Assembly (NCBI RefSeq): GCF_003473485.1
Contig: NC_053049.1
Location: 12,276,001 to 12,340,000 of the forward strand
Reading direction: 5' to 3'
From: Medicago truncatula
Lineage: Eukaryota > Streptophyta > Magnoliopsida > Fabales > Fabaceae
DNA: 64,000 nt
A program made the translations under genes and the position numbers. The notes below the pieces were generated by a model. That model was not told where the DNA came from, did not search any database, and saw only the letters and a program-made list of their open reading frames with translations. Within the stretch, counting starts at the first letter, position 1. Each line of letters opens with the position of its first letter. Shown piece after piece: positions 45,965 through 56,571 of this stretch.

Positions 45965-46254
45965 AAGGGTACTTTGTAATCATCATGTATATTAAAAACA
46001 GAAAGCATACATTTCCATATTGACAATACACGTGGGAATTATTTATGTCTCAATTTGTATATTTATTTCAATGTTCTTTTAATATTACGTCAATCAGTAT
46101 TGCAATTTAAACATGATCAAAATCAACACTAAATATTAAGGTAAGAGATAAAATATGTATCAAAGGATGAATCGTTGAAGACAATCCGAATTTTAGACCT
46201 CTTAATATGTAAAAATTAATTTGAATCTTAACTACTCATATATTCATATAGATC

Positions 46255-46370
46255 ATTTCTAAGATTTTACGTAAATATGAAATTATTTGATATGATATTT
46301 TATGAGATGCATAAATAATTTTCTATTTATATAAAATTTTATAGAGATGTCTATATGATATAAAACTTGA
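46255..46370. mobile_element. Partial copy of the 33340-33665 foldback MITE
   Basis: Contains GAGATGCATAAATAATTTTC, TATATAAAATTTTATAGAGA and TGTCTATATGATATAAA, in the order seen in the right half of the element at 33340. Confidence 0.5.
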
Positions 46371-46655
46371 TCAGACAATTGTTAGGGTCAGCGAGTGAAT
46401 TGATGTTTTCCTCAAAACAGTAGACAATGACACAAAAATTTGAATTTTGATGTATAATTCCGCGCCTTACCCAATTATCTTTAGATGGTAACTGATTCTA
46501 TAACAAACGTAAAAAAAATATTGATACTTTTATCCGGACATTGTTGTTCCAAATAATATTATGAAATTCATTTTTATGCATCGGTTCAACTGCCGTAAAC
46601 AAATGATAAATCTCATTGACAGTGTAACCTTTGTCAGGTGTTAGTTGTCAAATCC
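46371..46655 (-). mobile_element. LINE fragment, minus strand
   Basis: Minus-strand frames give TVNEIYHLFTA, then IIWNN, KVSIF, LPSKDNWVRRGI and SLADPNN-like pieces, corresponding to the zinc-binding linker of L1-type LINEs. Short, frame-broken and truncated at both ends; joined at its right end to an LTR relic. Confidence 0.6.
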
Positions 46656-46659
46656 ACCT

Positions 46660-47636
46660 ATTTTCTAAACAACATGTATAGATAGGTTAGATAAAAGCTC
46701 ATGAAATTCTGGCATGCTAGCTTCCTGATGTTGTATGTAATGTTCCAATATTGAGACACAGTTGGAATGTTGAGTATAATGTTTCAACGTCAGACTAAAG
46801 ATAAACAAACAGAACAAGGAAAATATAAATGACAGAAACGTAAATGGCACAGGTTATTTGTTAACCCAGTTCGGTGACAAACACACCTACTCCGGAGGCT
46901 ACCAAACCAGGAAGGAAATCCGCTAGTGTAGTCCGACCTAGTTCTAAGTTCTCAGCAAACTCCAAGTTTACAACTTATCACCTAGCTACTACTCGTACTG
47001 ACTTCAGCCTAGGAACTCCTAGACCTGAGATCTCATCTCACTTCCACTCAATCACACACCCTGTGATTTCACGTTTACAATCAATATAATGAAGATACCT
47101 TCAGACACAAACTAACTCCGTACTTCAAAGCTTAGGAGTAGTGTACAATCTTACAACTCAATAAACACAGTCCTAAACTTGCATCAAGGTGACACAATAA
47201 AGGTTCACAATTAACAGAGACTCAAAACCCTAAAAACTCTATTTTTAATATGACGACTTCAATTATGAATTATGTTTTAAATTTGTGTCTTTCCTTATAT
47301 AATCTGAAGCAGTACGGGCTTGATATTCTTATTGGACTTCACAAAAAATGTCGATCCATGAATAGATCCGCTCACAAGAAACAGAACCAAATCACCAGTT
47401 TCCTAAAATGTTGGAACATCTTTAGGAGATAAACACAAGTCTGATTCTGGTAAAAAAAAAAAAACGCGTCTTCAGCAAGTAAAAAGGCGTAGATTCCTCA
47501 AATAATTAAAGTCTGTTAATTATGGCACGAAATCAGAGCACATTGAAGTCGTACCCACATGTTGAAACATTAGGTCCAACATCTTACTTGTATATTTGAT
47601 TTAGCAAAAATGATGCCAACATACAAATATCCAACA
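46660..47636 (-). mobile_element. LTR-retrotransposon LTR relic
   Basis: On the minus strand it begins TGTTGGATATTTGTATGTTG at 47636. The block includes a TTAACCCAGTTCGGTGACAA-type stretch with ACACACCTACTCCGGAGGCT, which I associate with LTRs of Medicago copia-like elements. No interior domains flank it, so it is best read as a solo or partial LTR. The right end abuts upstream block D precisely; the left end is approximate. Fossil. Confidence 0.5.
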
Positions 47637-47639
47637 ACC

Positions 47640-48850
47640 CACAACTTTTGATATGTGTTCTTTAAACTTCTTTTGATTGATTATTAATCTAGCCTCCCTT
47701 ATTATTTTTTATTTTTTTTTGACAAATAGCCTCCCTTATTCGACAACTTTATCTTTCATATACACATTGTTCTTCTACATTATCTCTCTATTGCTTTGAT
47801 TTTTATGTCACTATCTAAATTTCTTTGTATAATGTGGTTGTCCAACAAATTATCACATAAAAAAGTTGTTCAAATAACATTGCTCTTGACAAAATTATAA
47901 TGACACCATGGTTTTGTCGAAGCTTTAAAAATCACCGTGACACACATCATGCTTATGCAAAACTCATCGCCAATACATCTACATTTTTTATGTCAAATTT
48001 CGGTCCCATTTGCAACACCTATTGTTATTATTTGAATCAACACGAGTTAGTATTTATTTAATTATTATAATATAGTATTCCATCATTAGTTGTATCCAAT
48101 TGTATGATTGTTTTACAATAATCCATGACCTGCCTCCTTACCTACTAGACCCAATTTATTTATTGTACTATGAATGCAACAATGGAAGGAAACATCCTTG
48201 AAGTATGCACACCATTATTTTTTTAAACCAAATATTATTTTCTACCTAAAGCCTCCAAACTCATTTAATAATTAACATATTAATATTTGTCATTAAAAAA
48301 AATATAAATATTGATATGTTAATATCATAAGAACAATTTTTTTGGTTACAATCTATAAGAACAATTAATCTACTAACATTTATCATTAAAAAAAACCATA
48401 GATATTGATACGCACACATCCATAATATTTTAAAAGAATAAAAGTGATTGAATGTAACATTATGGATATTGATACGCATTTATCAGTAACATTGTGTTGT
48501 AATCTCTTATTAATATATTTCTTGAAAAGACCACATATGTTGGAGGAATATCAGATACATGTTCTATATAAAATGTCTGTGGACATAAAATATTTATGAG
48601 TGTTGACTTGACTTATATGCTATTTGTTGTCCAATTTTAGAAATGGTTCCCATAAAATATTTGTAGTATTTTTCTCTTGACGAATACTTGATTGTCTGTT
48701 AAGAAGGGGTCAACCATTGTGTTTCCAAGGAACAAGGGGACTTCTTGATTTTTATTACAAAAATCATCCAAAATTGATCAAAGTTTATAATATATTAGTG
48801 CGAATGCAAATCAAAAGGGAAATTCTTATTCAACAGTATTGGATTTAATA
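47640..48850 (+). repeat. Array upstream block D
   Basis: Matches blocks A and B (CTTCTTTTGATTGA.TATTAATCTAG, ATTTGCAACACCTATTGTTA, CCCAATTTATTTATTGTACTA, GGGGTCAACCATTGTGTTTC) with extra AT-rich runs (48290-48420). It is closest to block C where both exist. It precedes BAP2-like copy 4. Confidence 0.8.
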
Positions 48851-49689
48851 ATAATTAAAACATACCACACGTAAATTACATTACATGTTGGTTAAATTCA
48901 ATAAAATTTGACAATGAATTTACACATATGGGTTAGACCCCAACTTGTAATATTTTTTTTTTTTTTAAATAAAAAAAAATTGGAACGGAAAATTCTCACA
49001 CACATAAACAAAGGGAATGTTAAAAAGTGGAGAAATGTTTCGCACACAGTAACATTTTACTGTCAGATTTGTATTTAAAAAGACAACCAATAGTAATTAA
49101 TTGTAATTTAAGTTTGAATTTAGAGTTTCTTAAATATTTACACATAAATCTCTCTTCTTCTTTTTTTTTAATTTTAGAAATGACCAATGTTAATAGTTAG
49201 TCAATCCACTTGGAGTGTACTTCTACTCAATATTTCAGTTCAGTTCTCTTCAATGTCAATTTAATTGAGTTAGATGAGCTTCTTTAAACAAAAATAGTTA
49301 ATCATCAATAAAAAGTTGCTAATATTTAATAAATTTTGATCAAGTCTTGGCCGTTTGAATAGTAAATTTTCGTTATCTTATCTCTCTTACGAAATTGTTT
49401 CTTTTGTGAAAAATGTACTCCTCCATTTTTATTATATGTCACATTAAAAAATGTGTTAAATTATAAATCGTTTTACAACACGAATACAACATTAATGTTT
49501 TTTTTTATCATCCTTTTGTATTTATTGTTATATTTTCTTTCAATTCTTTTAATTTTTCCTTTTTACGACATTAATAAAGGATAACTTCTTAAGTCTGTCA
49601 TGACCTATTCCCTGTCTATACTCTTTCCTTCTTCGAAGCTCCATCAAGCATCATTTCCTCTATTGAACCTCTTTTGATTTTTTGATTTT
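48851..49689. other. Spacer between block D and LINE remains
   Basis: The part 49070-49310 matches the stretch after block C (AGTAATTAATTGTAA, AATGACCAATGTTAATAGTTA). At 49420-49480 TACTCCTCCATTTTTATTAT may be one end of a Stowaway MITE. No gene. Confidence 0.4.
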
Positions 49690-50497
49690 TATTTTTTTGG
49701 AGGTGGGGTGAGGATACTAGGAAAATTTCTTGGATCGATTGCAATTTGATTTGTTTGGATAAAGAGTTTGGGGGTTAGGAGAATTAGGGAATTTAATGTC
49801 GCCTTGCTATGTAAGTGGTGTTGGTGAATGGTGTAGGAGAGGGAGAGTTTGTGGTTTAAGGTGTCGGCAGTAAGATATGGTGTAGAAGGGGGGCGGTTGA
49901 AGGAGGGGGGATAGAAAATGATCTAGTTGGTGGAAGGAGGTGGCCTGCATCCTAGATAAAGGGGGCATGCAGGTGGGTGGGTCATTTGAGGATAACTTAA
50001 GTCGAAAGGTCGGTAATGACATTGATTCTTTTTTTTCTGGACTGTTAGGTGGTTAGAGGATGAAACTTTTTCTTGTAGGTTTGAACGTCTTTTTGAGTTG
50101 TCTGAGACTAAGGGGTTGTCGGTGGCAGAGATGTTTCGGTTAGGGTGGGAAAGAATGGTAAGGCGTGGAAGTAGAGGTAGAGGTTGATGGCGTGGAAGTG
50201 GAGGTAGAGGTTGATGGCGTGGGAGGAGGAGATGTTAGTGGAGTGTAGGGTTGTTCTTCATGATGTGTTTATGGAGGTGGATATTCCACCTAACAATTTT
50301 GGTGGTTAAAGGCAAAATCTAATATTATTGTTTTTGATTATCATAGGCGGTGGCTTAACTCCTTGTTGTGTGTGGGCATAGGCTGACTTTGTTTCTTTCC
50401 TTGGTTTTGTTCTTGCGGTTTTTGAAACACATTTATGTAACTTTATGAGCTTCTTCCTCGGTACACCTTGTGCTGGAGAGACTATGGTTTAGCAGTA
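49690..50497 (+). mobile_element. LINE fragment, plus strand
   Basis: The frames read GGGEDTRKISWI, KEFGGLGVRRIREFNVALLCKWCWW (end of RT) and, later, ETF..RFERLFELSETKGLSVAEMFRLGWER (linker region). The 3' tail CTCGGTACACCTTGTGCTGG is typical of these LINEs. Two to three copies of a 27-bp unit (GCGTGGAAGTGGAGGTAGAG...) lie at 50163-50225. Frames are broken repeatedly. Confidence 0.7.
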
Positions 50498-50500
50498 ATA

Positions 50501-51073
50501 TTTTTTTTGACAAAAAATTAGAGATATTCATTCGTTCAAACTGATAGAGTACATCGATATAATGCAAATTCACTAAAAATAAAAAGGATGAATCTGCGAA
50601 CAAACTCACAACATCCATGTTAATAACATAAAACGACAAAGTACAAAAGCCTACACATATAACTATATTCAAGTCTCTGGAATACCCATATCTCCGGAAC
50701 TGCAACATTGACGACATCAAAGTCATTGATTGGATCTGCATTGGATCAAAGCTGATATGACAATCTGAATCGAACAAATACCTGAACGAAACAAAAACGA
50801 CAAACAACGCCGCACAAAGTTGACGAACAAAACAACGTCGCACTAAGATGACGAAATCACGAAAGAAAAAACGAAATAAATTTGAAAATCACTTATATCA
50901 ACAAAAGGGAAAAGATGAAAACGAGTTAAAGGAGTGATTTTGGATAAAAAAATTGACCCAAAATCACCCTTCATTAATAGATGAAGGAGAAGAAACTAAG
51001 ATTTTGATGACGGCTCACAAGAGAGAAGGGAAGAGAGAGCTTGTGTCCTTTTTCCCTAAAATAATTACTTTTT
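50501..51073 (-). mobile_element. Retroposon of unknown family, copy 1 (573 bp)
   Basis: The direct repeat GCAGTAATA flanks it (50492-50500, 51074-51082). The poly(T) at 50501-50508 is its poly(A) tail; the end before the tail reads GAATGAATATCTCTAATTTTTTGTC. The body matches the element at 54998-55673 for about 380 bases. No tRNA-like box A/B was found, unlike the SINEs nearby. A minus-strand frame (50843-50433) is shared in part by copy 2 but lacks an ATG at its start, so coding is doubtful. Confidence 0.7.
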
Positions 51074-51183
51074 GCAGTAATATATTTTATTTTTTATTCT
51101 TATAAAAAAACGGAAGATAATTTTATAAATCACTTATAATTTCACTTTTCATACATACTTTTATTTAAACAAATAATTATATT

Positions 51184-51311
51184 ATTTTTTTGTCAAGTAG
51201 TTTGTCTAATGACTAAAGCTCACACAATTAAATTGTGGAGAAGTGAAGTATCCGGGGATCGAACCGTAACTCTGCATGTAATATGCTAGATTCCTACCAA
51301 TTGAGCTAAGC
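51184..51311 (-). mobile_element. tRNA-derived SINE, minus strand
   Basis: A 10-bp duplication TAATTATATT lies at 51174-51183 and 51312-51321. On the minus strand box A TTAGCTCAATTGGTAGG and box B GGTTCGATCCC are followed by a GAGCTTTAGTC tail and an A-run. The equivalent place upstream of copy 3 (about 44480-44500, CAAGTAATTATATTTTTTAA) lacks it, which is an empty site. Confidence 0.9.
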
Positions 51312-51542
51312 TAATTATATTTTTTAATATGCGTAGAAATAGAAAGTTACGTATAATAAAAAACTGAGAGAGTATTTTTGTTTATTCTTAAACTAATAAT
51401 GAAATAAAGAATAAATTCAAATCTTTAGCTGTACTAAAACAGAAAGTTCCTACTAAGTTCCACCGTCAAGTATAACGGCCACATTTTTTAACGCTCTCAT
51501 TCAACTTGAATTGTCACACTTTTTTCTTTTTTTGGTTCATAC

Positions 51543-51639
51543 CACGCGCCGTATTCTTCAACGACTAAAATTTAAAAAAGAAGCAACCACTCTCTTTCTC
51601 TCTCCTTTCTTTCATGTTTCTCAAAACTCCACATATAAA
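51543..51639 (+). promoter_or_regulatory. CGCG element and TATA box of BAP2-like copy 4
   Basis: CACGCGCCG at 51543-51551 and CATATAAACACC at 51632-51643, with the same leader style as copy 3. Confidence 0.45.
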
Positions 51640-51965
51640 CACCATCCTCCCCTTCTCTTCAATTCAACCTTTCAATCCCTCAAATATTTCTATATCCATT
51701 ATTTCATCCTATTTCTAATCCTTCAAACTTTTCTTTTCCACAATAAAATTTAGGTGACCCGCATCATCAATTTTTCTCACATATTAATTAGTTAAATTAA
51801 AAAAAATATTTTTAGAGATTAGTCTCTAATCTTCGCCCAAATACGTGAAATCATCCAAAATATTGACTTATTACTTTTGAAACAATATAACCAGAGTATT
51901 TCATTTGACGTATACTTTGAGTTCATAGGAATTAGTCTCGAAATATCTTGAAACACTTACATAAA

Positions 51966-52505
51966 ATGTCACGAACAATAGAGATAACAATTTTGTCAGC
52001 AGAGAATCTTCAAGAGAACAAAAAAGCCATAAAAGGGAACACATTCGTTACGGTTCAATGTGACGGAAGCAACAGGGAAGTGAGCACCACGAAACTTGAT
52101 TCCGAAGGAGGAAGTTACCCTACATGGAACGAGAAGTTGGTAATGGATGTGCCATTACATGCAAGGTTCCTAACAATAGAGGTGAAGTACAAAACAAGAG
52201 GTAGTAGTAGCAATAGTGTTGGAATGGCTAGAATACCTGTTTCCGATTTTCTTGGAGGGTATGTGCATGAAAATCAATTGCAATTTTTAAGTTATAGGTT
52301 GTGGGATAATAGAGTTAGGAGAAATGGGGTTGTAAATATTTCAGTAAAGGTAAAAATGTCCCAACAAAATTCTTGCTCGAGTTCGATGTCGTCGACAGTG
52401 AGTGGAGTTCCGGTAACCGGGGTTCCGGTGACCGGTAATGGCTCATGCAGCGGAGTTGTAACAGGAATTCCAGCTGTTTGGTTAAACTACCAAAGAAACA
52501 TATGA
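51966..52505 (+). CDS. BAP2-like: C2-domain protein, BAP1/BAP2-like, copy 4
   Basis: Intronless, 179 aa, start at 51966 (MSRTIEITIL). The most diverged of the four: GSNREVSTTK, EKLVMDVPLH, RFLTIEV, NRVRRNGVVN, a STVSGVPVTGVPVTGNGSCSGVVTG tail and the end NYQRNI. The 3' flank is also different from copies 1-3, while promoter and leader match copy 3. C2 core motifs are all present and the frame is clean, with changes spread as in a gene under constraint. It may be the copy least touched by gene conversion. Probable role as for copy 1. Confidence 0.9.
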   Translation: MSRTIEITILSAENLQENKKAIKGNTFVTVQCDGSNREVSTTKLDSEGGSYPTWNEKLVMDVPLHARFLTIEVKYKTRGSSSNSVGMARIPVSDFLGGYVHENQLQFLSYRLWDNRVRRNGVVNISVKVKMSQQNSCSSSMSSTVSGVPVTGVPVTGNGSCSGVVTGIPAVWLNYQRNI

Positions 52506-52861
52506 AATTTTACTTTGTCAATTGTAATAATGTATTCAAGAACAAAGGATAGTTTTTCCTTCACGATACACGTGTGATATTCTTTTTACAAAACGTTATA
52601 AATGTCTCAATTTTCTATTTATTTTATGTCATTGTTTATTTAACATAACATCAAAATGAGTAAAGAAAATATTACATCATTCGTCATTTTTGTTAAATAA
52701 CTTTTTAGCACTAATCTTGTAAAAAAATAAAAAAATACCTTTTAGCACAAATATACAATGGGTTAACAAAATTACAAATCGGGTGTAACTAGAAGAAAAA
52801 AAATACAACCGGTCTAAAGAATCACTAATAATATAGAACTATAACTAGATATTACTAATAA

Positions 52862-53850
52862 TTCTCATCTATGAAAACGAGGATGCTGGAGTGACATAAG
52901 GAGGTTGAAAGTACCACCAAAAGTCAAGAACTTGTTACGGAGAATCTGTAGAGATTGCTTCACTACAAGTGTAAGGCTAAAAAAAGTAGAGACATAAATT
53001 GTCCATATAATGATCCACATGAGGATAGCTACCACATTTTCTTTTATTGTAAAAACAACTATTGATGTGTGGAGTGCTGCTAATGTTTGGCACTTGATTG
53101 CAGTATCTCTGGTCATTTTGATAACGTGCCAGCCATCATTTTTAATCTTTTGCAACAGATGTCAAGCAGCACAACCATAATGTGGAGTATATGGAAAGCT
53201 CACAATCGTAAAGTATGGCAACATGTGTCAGGTACTACAATTCTCGAAAGAGCTAAGCATGTTTTAGAGGGATGGATGAGTGCTAACCGTACGTAGTGTC
53301 TCTTGGCTCAAGAACACACATCAGTAACTACAGGTGTTCGTCAACATTTTGATCAGAATCTGGGTAACATGAATAGGGATATCACGTGGAGGCAACCAAG
53401 ACATGGTAGGCTTAAATGTAATGTAGATGTCTCTTTTTCTAACTCTAGTAATAATTAGGTATAGGCATGTGCATTCGAGACTCGGGAGGAAACCATGTTA
53501 TCTCAAAAACAATGTGGTTTACTCCACTGTGTTTAGTTGATGCTGGAGAAGCTTTGAGACTTTACCATGCAATTCGGTGGATTCATGAACTTCAGCTCAC
53601 AAATGTTGATTTTGAGATTGATTCAAAAAGAGTAGTTGATTACTTTAATGGAGTCAAGGGAGATATCAGCGAATTTGATTCCATATTTAACAAACTCTCA
53701 TGTTGACTTTATTAAGAAGCAAACAAATGAAGTTGTTCATGAATTAGTCAAGGTAGCCACTTTCTTCCTAACTTTCGTATTTGTGATGAGATCTCGACAT
53801 TTATTACTGATTTAAATTTTAATGAAATGATATAAGTTACTTTTTCTAAA
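52862..53850 (+). mobile_element. LINE 3' fragment, plus strand
   Basis: Frames show MWSIWKAHNRKVWQ (linker) at about 53180, then RHGRLKCNVDVSF, MCIRDSGGNHV, AGEALRLYHAIRW and VDFEIDSKRVVDYF, which are RNase H-domain segments of plant LINEs. Stops interrupt it several times. The end is near 53850, in an A-rich stretch. It lies downstream of BAP2-like copy 4. Confidence 0.7.
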
Positions 53851-54329
53851 AAGAAAGAAACTAGAAGTTCATTTTGTTCAAAAAAAAAAAGAAAAGCTAG
53901 AAGTTCATGGGGTGTAATTAGGAAAGAAAATATGTTTACTAGAAATTTCTTTTAATTGAACAATCACGCATTTAATTTCTCTCTCACTAGTATACACTTT
54001 ATAGTTTAGAATAAATTAAAGTTGGGATTGCAATTTACCAAAAAAAAAAAAAAAATTGGGATTGCAATGTGTCACTTGTTATTATCGTAAAATAAGTTAA
54101 AAATTAAAGTGTTTGAAGAAATTATTAAAAATTATAGTTGGCAAAAAAAGAGAAACTGAAATGAATGAACGAGCTCTCTATATTCTGTTTTGATTAGTTT
54201 CGTTGCGAAAGAGAAATATACTCAAAGCGAATCTTGTCTGGCCTAAGTAGGTTTCTTTGAAAGTTTCCATTGTTACCTGACATTTGCTGAAAGACAGGTT
54301 ATAAACTAAACTCAACCTCCAAAGGCGTG
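53851..54329. other. Short AT-rich spacer
   Basis: Contains A-runs at 53881 and 54039, and no gene. Confidence 0.3.
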
Positions 54330-54838
54330 GCATTGTTCAGGTCACAGCGGTGCAGTAATGATGAGTCGACATCCCATTTGTTCCTTCATTGTTATGTTTT
54401 CGGTTCGCTTTGACAGCATATCAGGTGTTAGATTGGCATATCTGGTATAGATGCTGAAAATATATGTGAGCATTTTCACCAATTTATTCATTATTTAGGT
54501 TATTCAAAGGCTCGTCGTTCATTCTTACAATTATTTGGCTTCTTTGCGTTTGGCTGGTATGGAATGAACGAAACAACAGACTGTTCAATAACACTGAAAC
54601 ACCTATTGAGCAGCTCTTAGATAAAGTTAAATTTCATTCGTTGTGGTGGCTTAAAGCCAATAAAACCACTTTTGTGTTCGGTTCCCAAAGTTGGTGGTCC
54701 AGCCCTTTATTTTGTAATTATATTTTGTGATTATTTGTTTGCTGGGTTAGACCTTCTGATACTCCTTGTATTGAGAAGTTTACATCGCCGTTGTTAATAT
54801 ATCCCAATTTGATTTCTTAAAAAAAAAATAAAAAAAAT
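54330..54838 (+). mobile_element. LINE 3' end, plus strand, poly(A)-tailed
   Basis: Frames give a cysteine/histidine linker (STSHLFLHCYVFGSL-like), a RLFNN-like stretch (GMNERNNRLFNNT in changing frames) and FVFGSQSWWSSPLF before a stop, then a 3' UTR with CTCCTTGTATTGAG and an A-rich tail at 54820-54838. This is the same type of C-terminus as the LINE end at 25024-25204. Confidence 0.65.
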
Positions 54839-54997
54839 TGAAAGTTTGTGGCTTCAAAATTGTGCAATATATATTGACGGTCTTTTATCTATGTGAAAAT
54901 TAGAAGAAAAAAAAATTTACCTAAATTGTTAGACCGGACGTTAAGTTTAGCGTTTGAATTCGACTCTTCCATTTATGTGTATGAATCTCTAATACTT

Positions 54998-55673
54998 TTT
55001 TTTTGACAAAAATAAATGATATTCATTCATTCAAATTGGTAGAGTACATCGATACAATGAAAATTCGCTAAAAACAAAAAGGATGAATATGTGAACAAAC
55101 TCGCATCATCCATGTTAATAACATAAAACGGCAAAATACTAAAGCCTACACATATGACTATATTTAAGTCTCTGGAATACCCATGTCTCTGAATCTGCAA
55201 AGTTGACGACTCCAAAGTCATTGATTTGATCTGCACTGGTTCGAAGTTGATCATCTGATAATCTGAATCGAACAAATACCTGAATGAAACAAGAAAGACA
55301 AACAACGTCGCACAAAGACGACGAACAAAACAAGGTCGCACTAAGACGACGAAATCACAAAAAAGAAACGAAATAGATATGTACTACCTCCGTTCCTTTT
55401 TAATTGACAGTTTTTGACATTTTACACGAACCAAGACATTCAATAAATATTACTACTTTTGATACAATAATATATACTTTTACTATAATAACCTTATTCA
55501 TTTAATATTTCATTTTATATATTTCTTTCTCCACAATAAATAAGCAAGGATAATATTGGTAAAACAACATTTAATATTGCATTGAACTTCGAAAGTGACA
55601 GTTAAATGAGAACAATTTTTTTTCTTCAAAAGCGACACTTAAAAAAGAACGGAGGGAGTAAATCACAACCTGA
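54998..55673 (-). mobile_element. Retroposon of unknown family, copy 2, with nested Stowaway
   Basis: A perfect 17-bp repeat ATGAATCTCTAATACTT flanks it (54981-54997, 55674-55690). The poly(T) at 54996-55004 is the tail. The body 55005-55383 matches copy 1 at 50501-51073. A Stowaway MITE occupies 55384-55658, leaving about 15 bases of the retroposon beyond it. The copy is 5'-truncated relative to copy 1, as LINE-driven retroposition produces. Confidence 0.8.
55384..55658. mobile_element. Stowaway (Tc1/mariner) MITE, 275 bp
   Basis: Ends CTACCTCCGTTCCTTTTTAA and (inverted) CTCCCTCCGTTCTTTTTTAA with TA on both sides (55382-55383, 55659-55660). Classic Stowaway form. Confidence 0.9.
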
Positions 55674-55694
55674 ATGAATCTCTAATACTTATTG

Positions 55695-56541
55695 CCATGT
55701 TCGTCTGTCTTAAAAAAATGAGTTTATTCTATATCAAAATTGGAACAAGTTTGAACGTAGACATGTTTAAGCCATCATATACAAGACAACTTCTCCGAAA
55801 TTTTTATGTCAAAATTCGGAGCCATTTGCAACACCTACATATTTTCCTTGTTGAATTTATAATTATAATAATCCATGGCATGTCTATAAGAATGAAATAA
55901 AAATAATCCATGGCATGTCTCCTTACCTACCAGCCCCAATTTATTTATTGTACTACGAATGCAACAAGGGAAGGAAACATCCTTTAAAAATTGCCAACAT
56001 TATATTAACACCAAAAAATCAAAGCACAAAATCAACCTAGAGAAGGAAACATCCTTGAAGCATGCATCGTTATTTTTTCCAAAACAATTCTTAATTATTT
56101 TTTTTAGTGACCGATGTTTGAACACCGAACCTTGCATATATTATACATTATCTTTACCAATTGAGTTAAGCTCACGAAGACAAATGTTACTTCAAACACC
56201 AAGGTACACATTCTATATAAAATGTCATTGTTAAATGAGTGTTGGCTTAAAAAATTTGTCTCAAGATCCGTTACAATATTCTCCAAAATAAATAACTTTC
56301 TTAGTATGTTTCTCTTGACGATTTCCTAATTGTCTCCTAATAAGGGGTCAACCACTGTGTTTCCAAGGAACAAGGGAGCTGACTTAAGTTTAGAACAGTC
56401 ATTATTCATCAATTAGAAACTTGAAAGTACTAATTGTCATTGTAAAATGAAAGAGTCAACAAAATAAAACAAAAAATCGAACTTTTCTCCCCTGGAACTT
56501 ACTTAACAACGCAAGGCAACTTCTTCATTTTTATTACAAAA
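55695..56541 (+). repeat. Array upstream block E, left part
   Basis: Matches blocks A-D (ATTTGCAACACCTA, CCCCAATTTATTTATTG, GGGGTCAACCACTGTGTTTC, TTCTTCATTTTTATTACAAA). Its continuation TCATCCAAAGTTGATCAAAG, TATAGTCTTTATAATT lies at 61910-61965, beyond the Helitron. No gene follows within the window, so a fifth array gene may lie past the right edge. Confidence 0.8.
56095..56187 (-). mobile_element. Short tRNA-like SINE, minus strand
   Basis: On the minus strand GTGAGCTTAACTCAATTGG (box A) and GGTGTTCAAACATC (box B) are followed by CACTAAAAAAA. It is related to the elements at 15336, 58170 and 59660. Confidence 0.6.
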
Positions 56542-56550
56542 CTAGTTACA

Positions 56551-56571
56551 AACCCGTGCTTCGCACGGGTT
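56551..56571 (-). terminator. Helitron 3'-terminal hairpin
   Basis: A 9-bp perfect stem with a 3-base loop, 5 bases from the CTAG terminus. This is the transposition terminator of Helitrons, not a transcription terminator. Confidence 0.85.

Noticed and set aside
50433-50843. 136-codon minus-strand frame in the retroposon as a gene
   Set aside because: No ATG at its start and only partial conservation in the second copy; no domain.
53467-53706. 79-codon RNase H-like frame as a host RNase H gene
   Set aside because: Flanked by LINE linker sequence in other frames; it is part of a LINE remnant.
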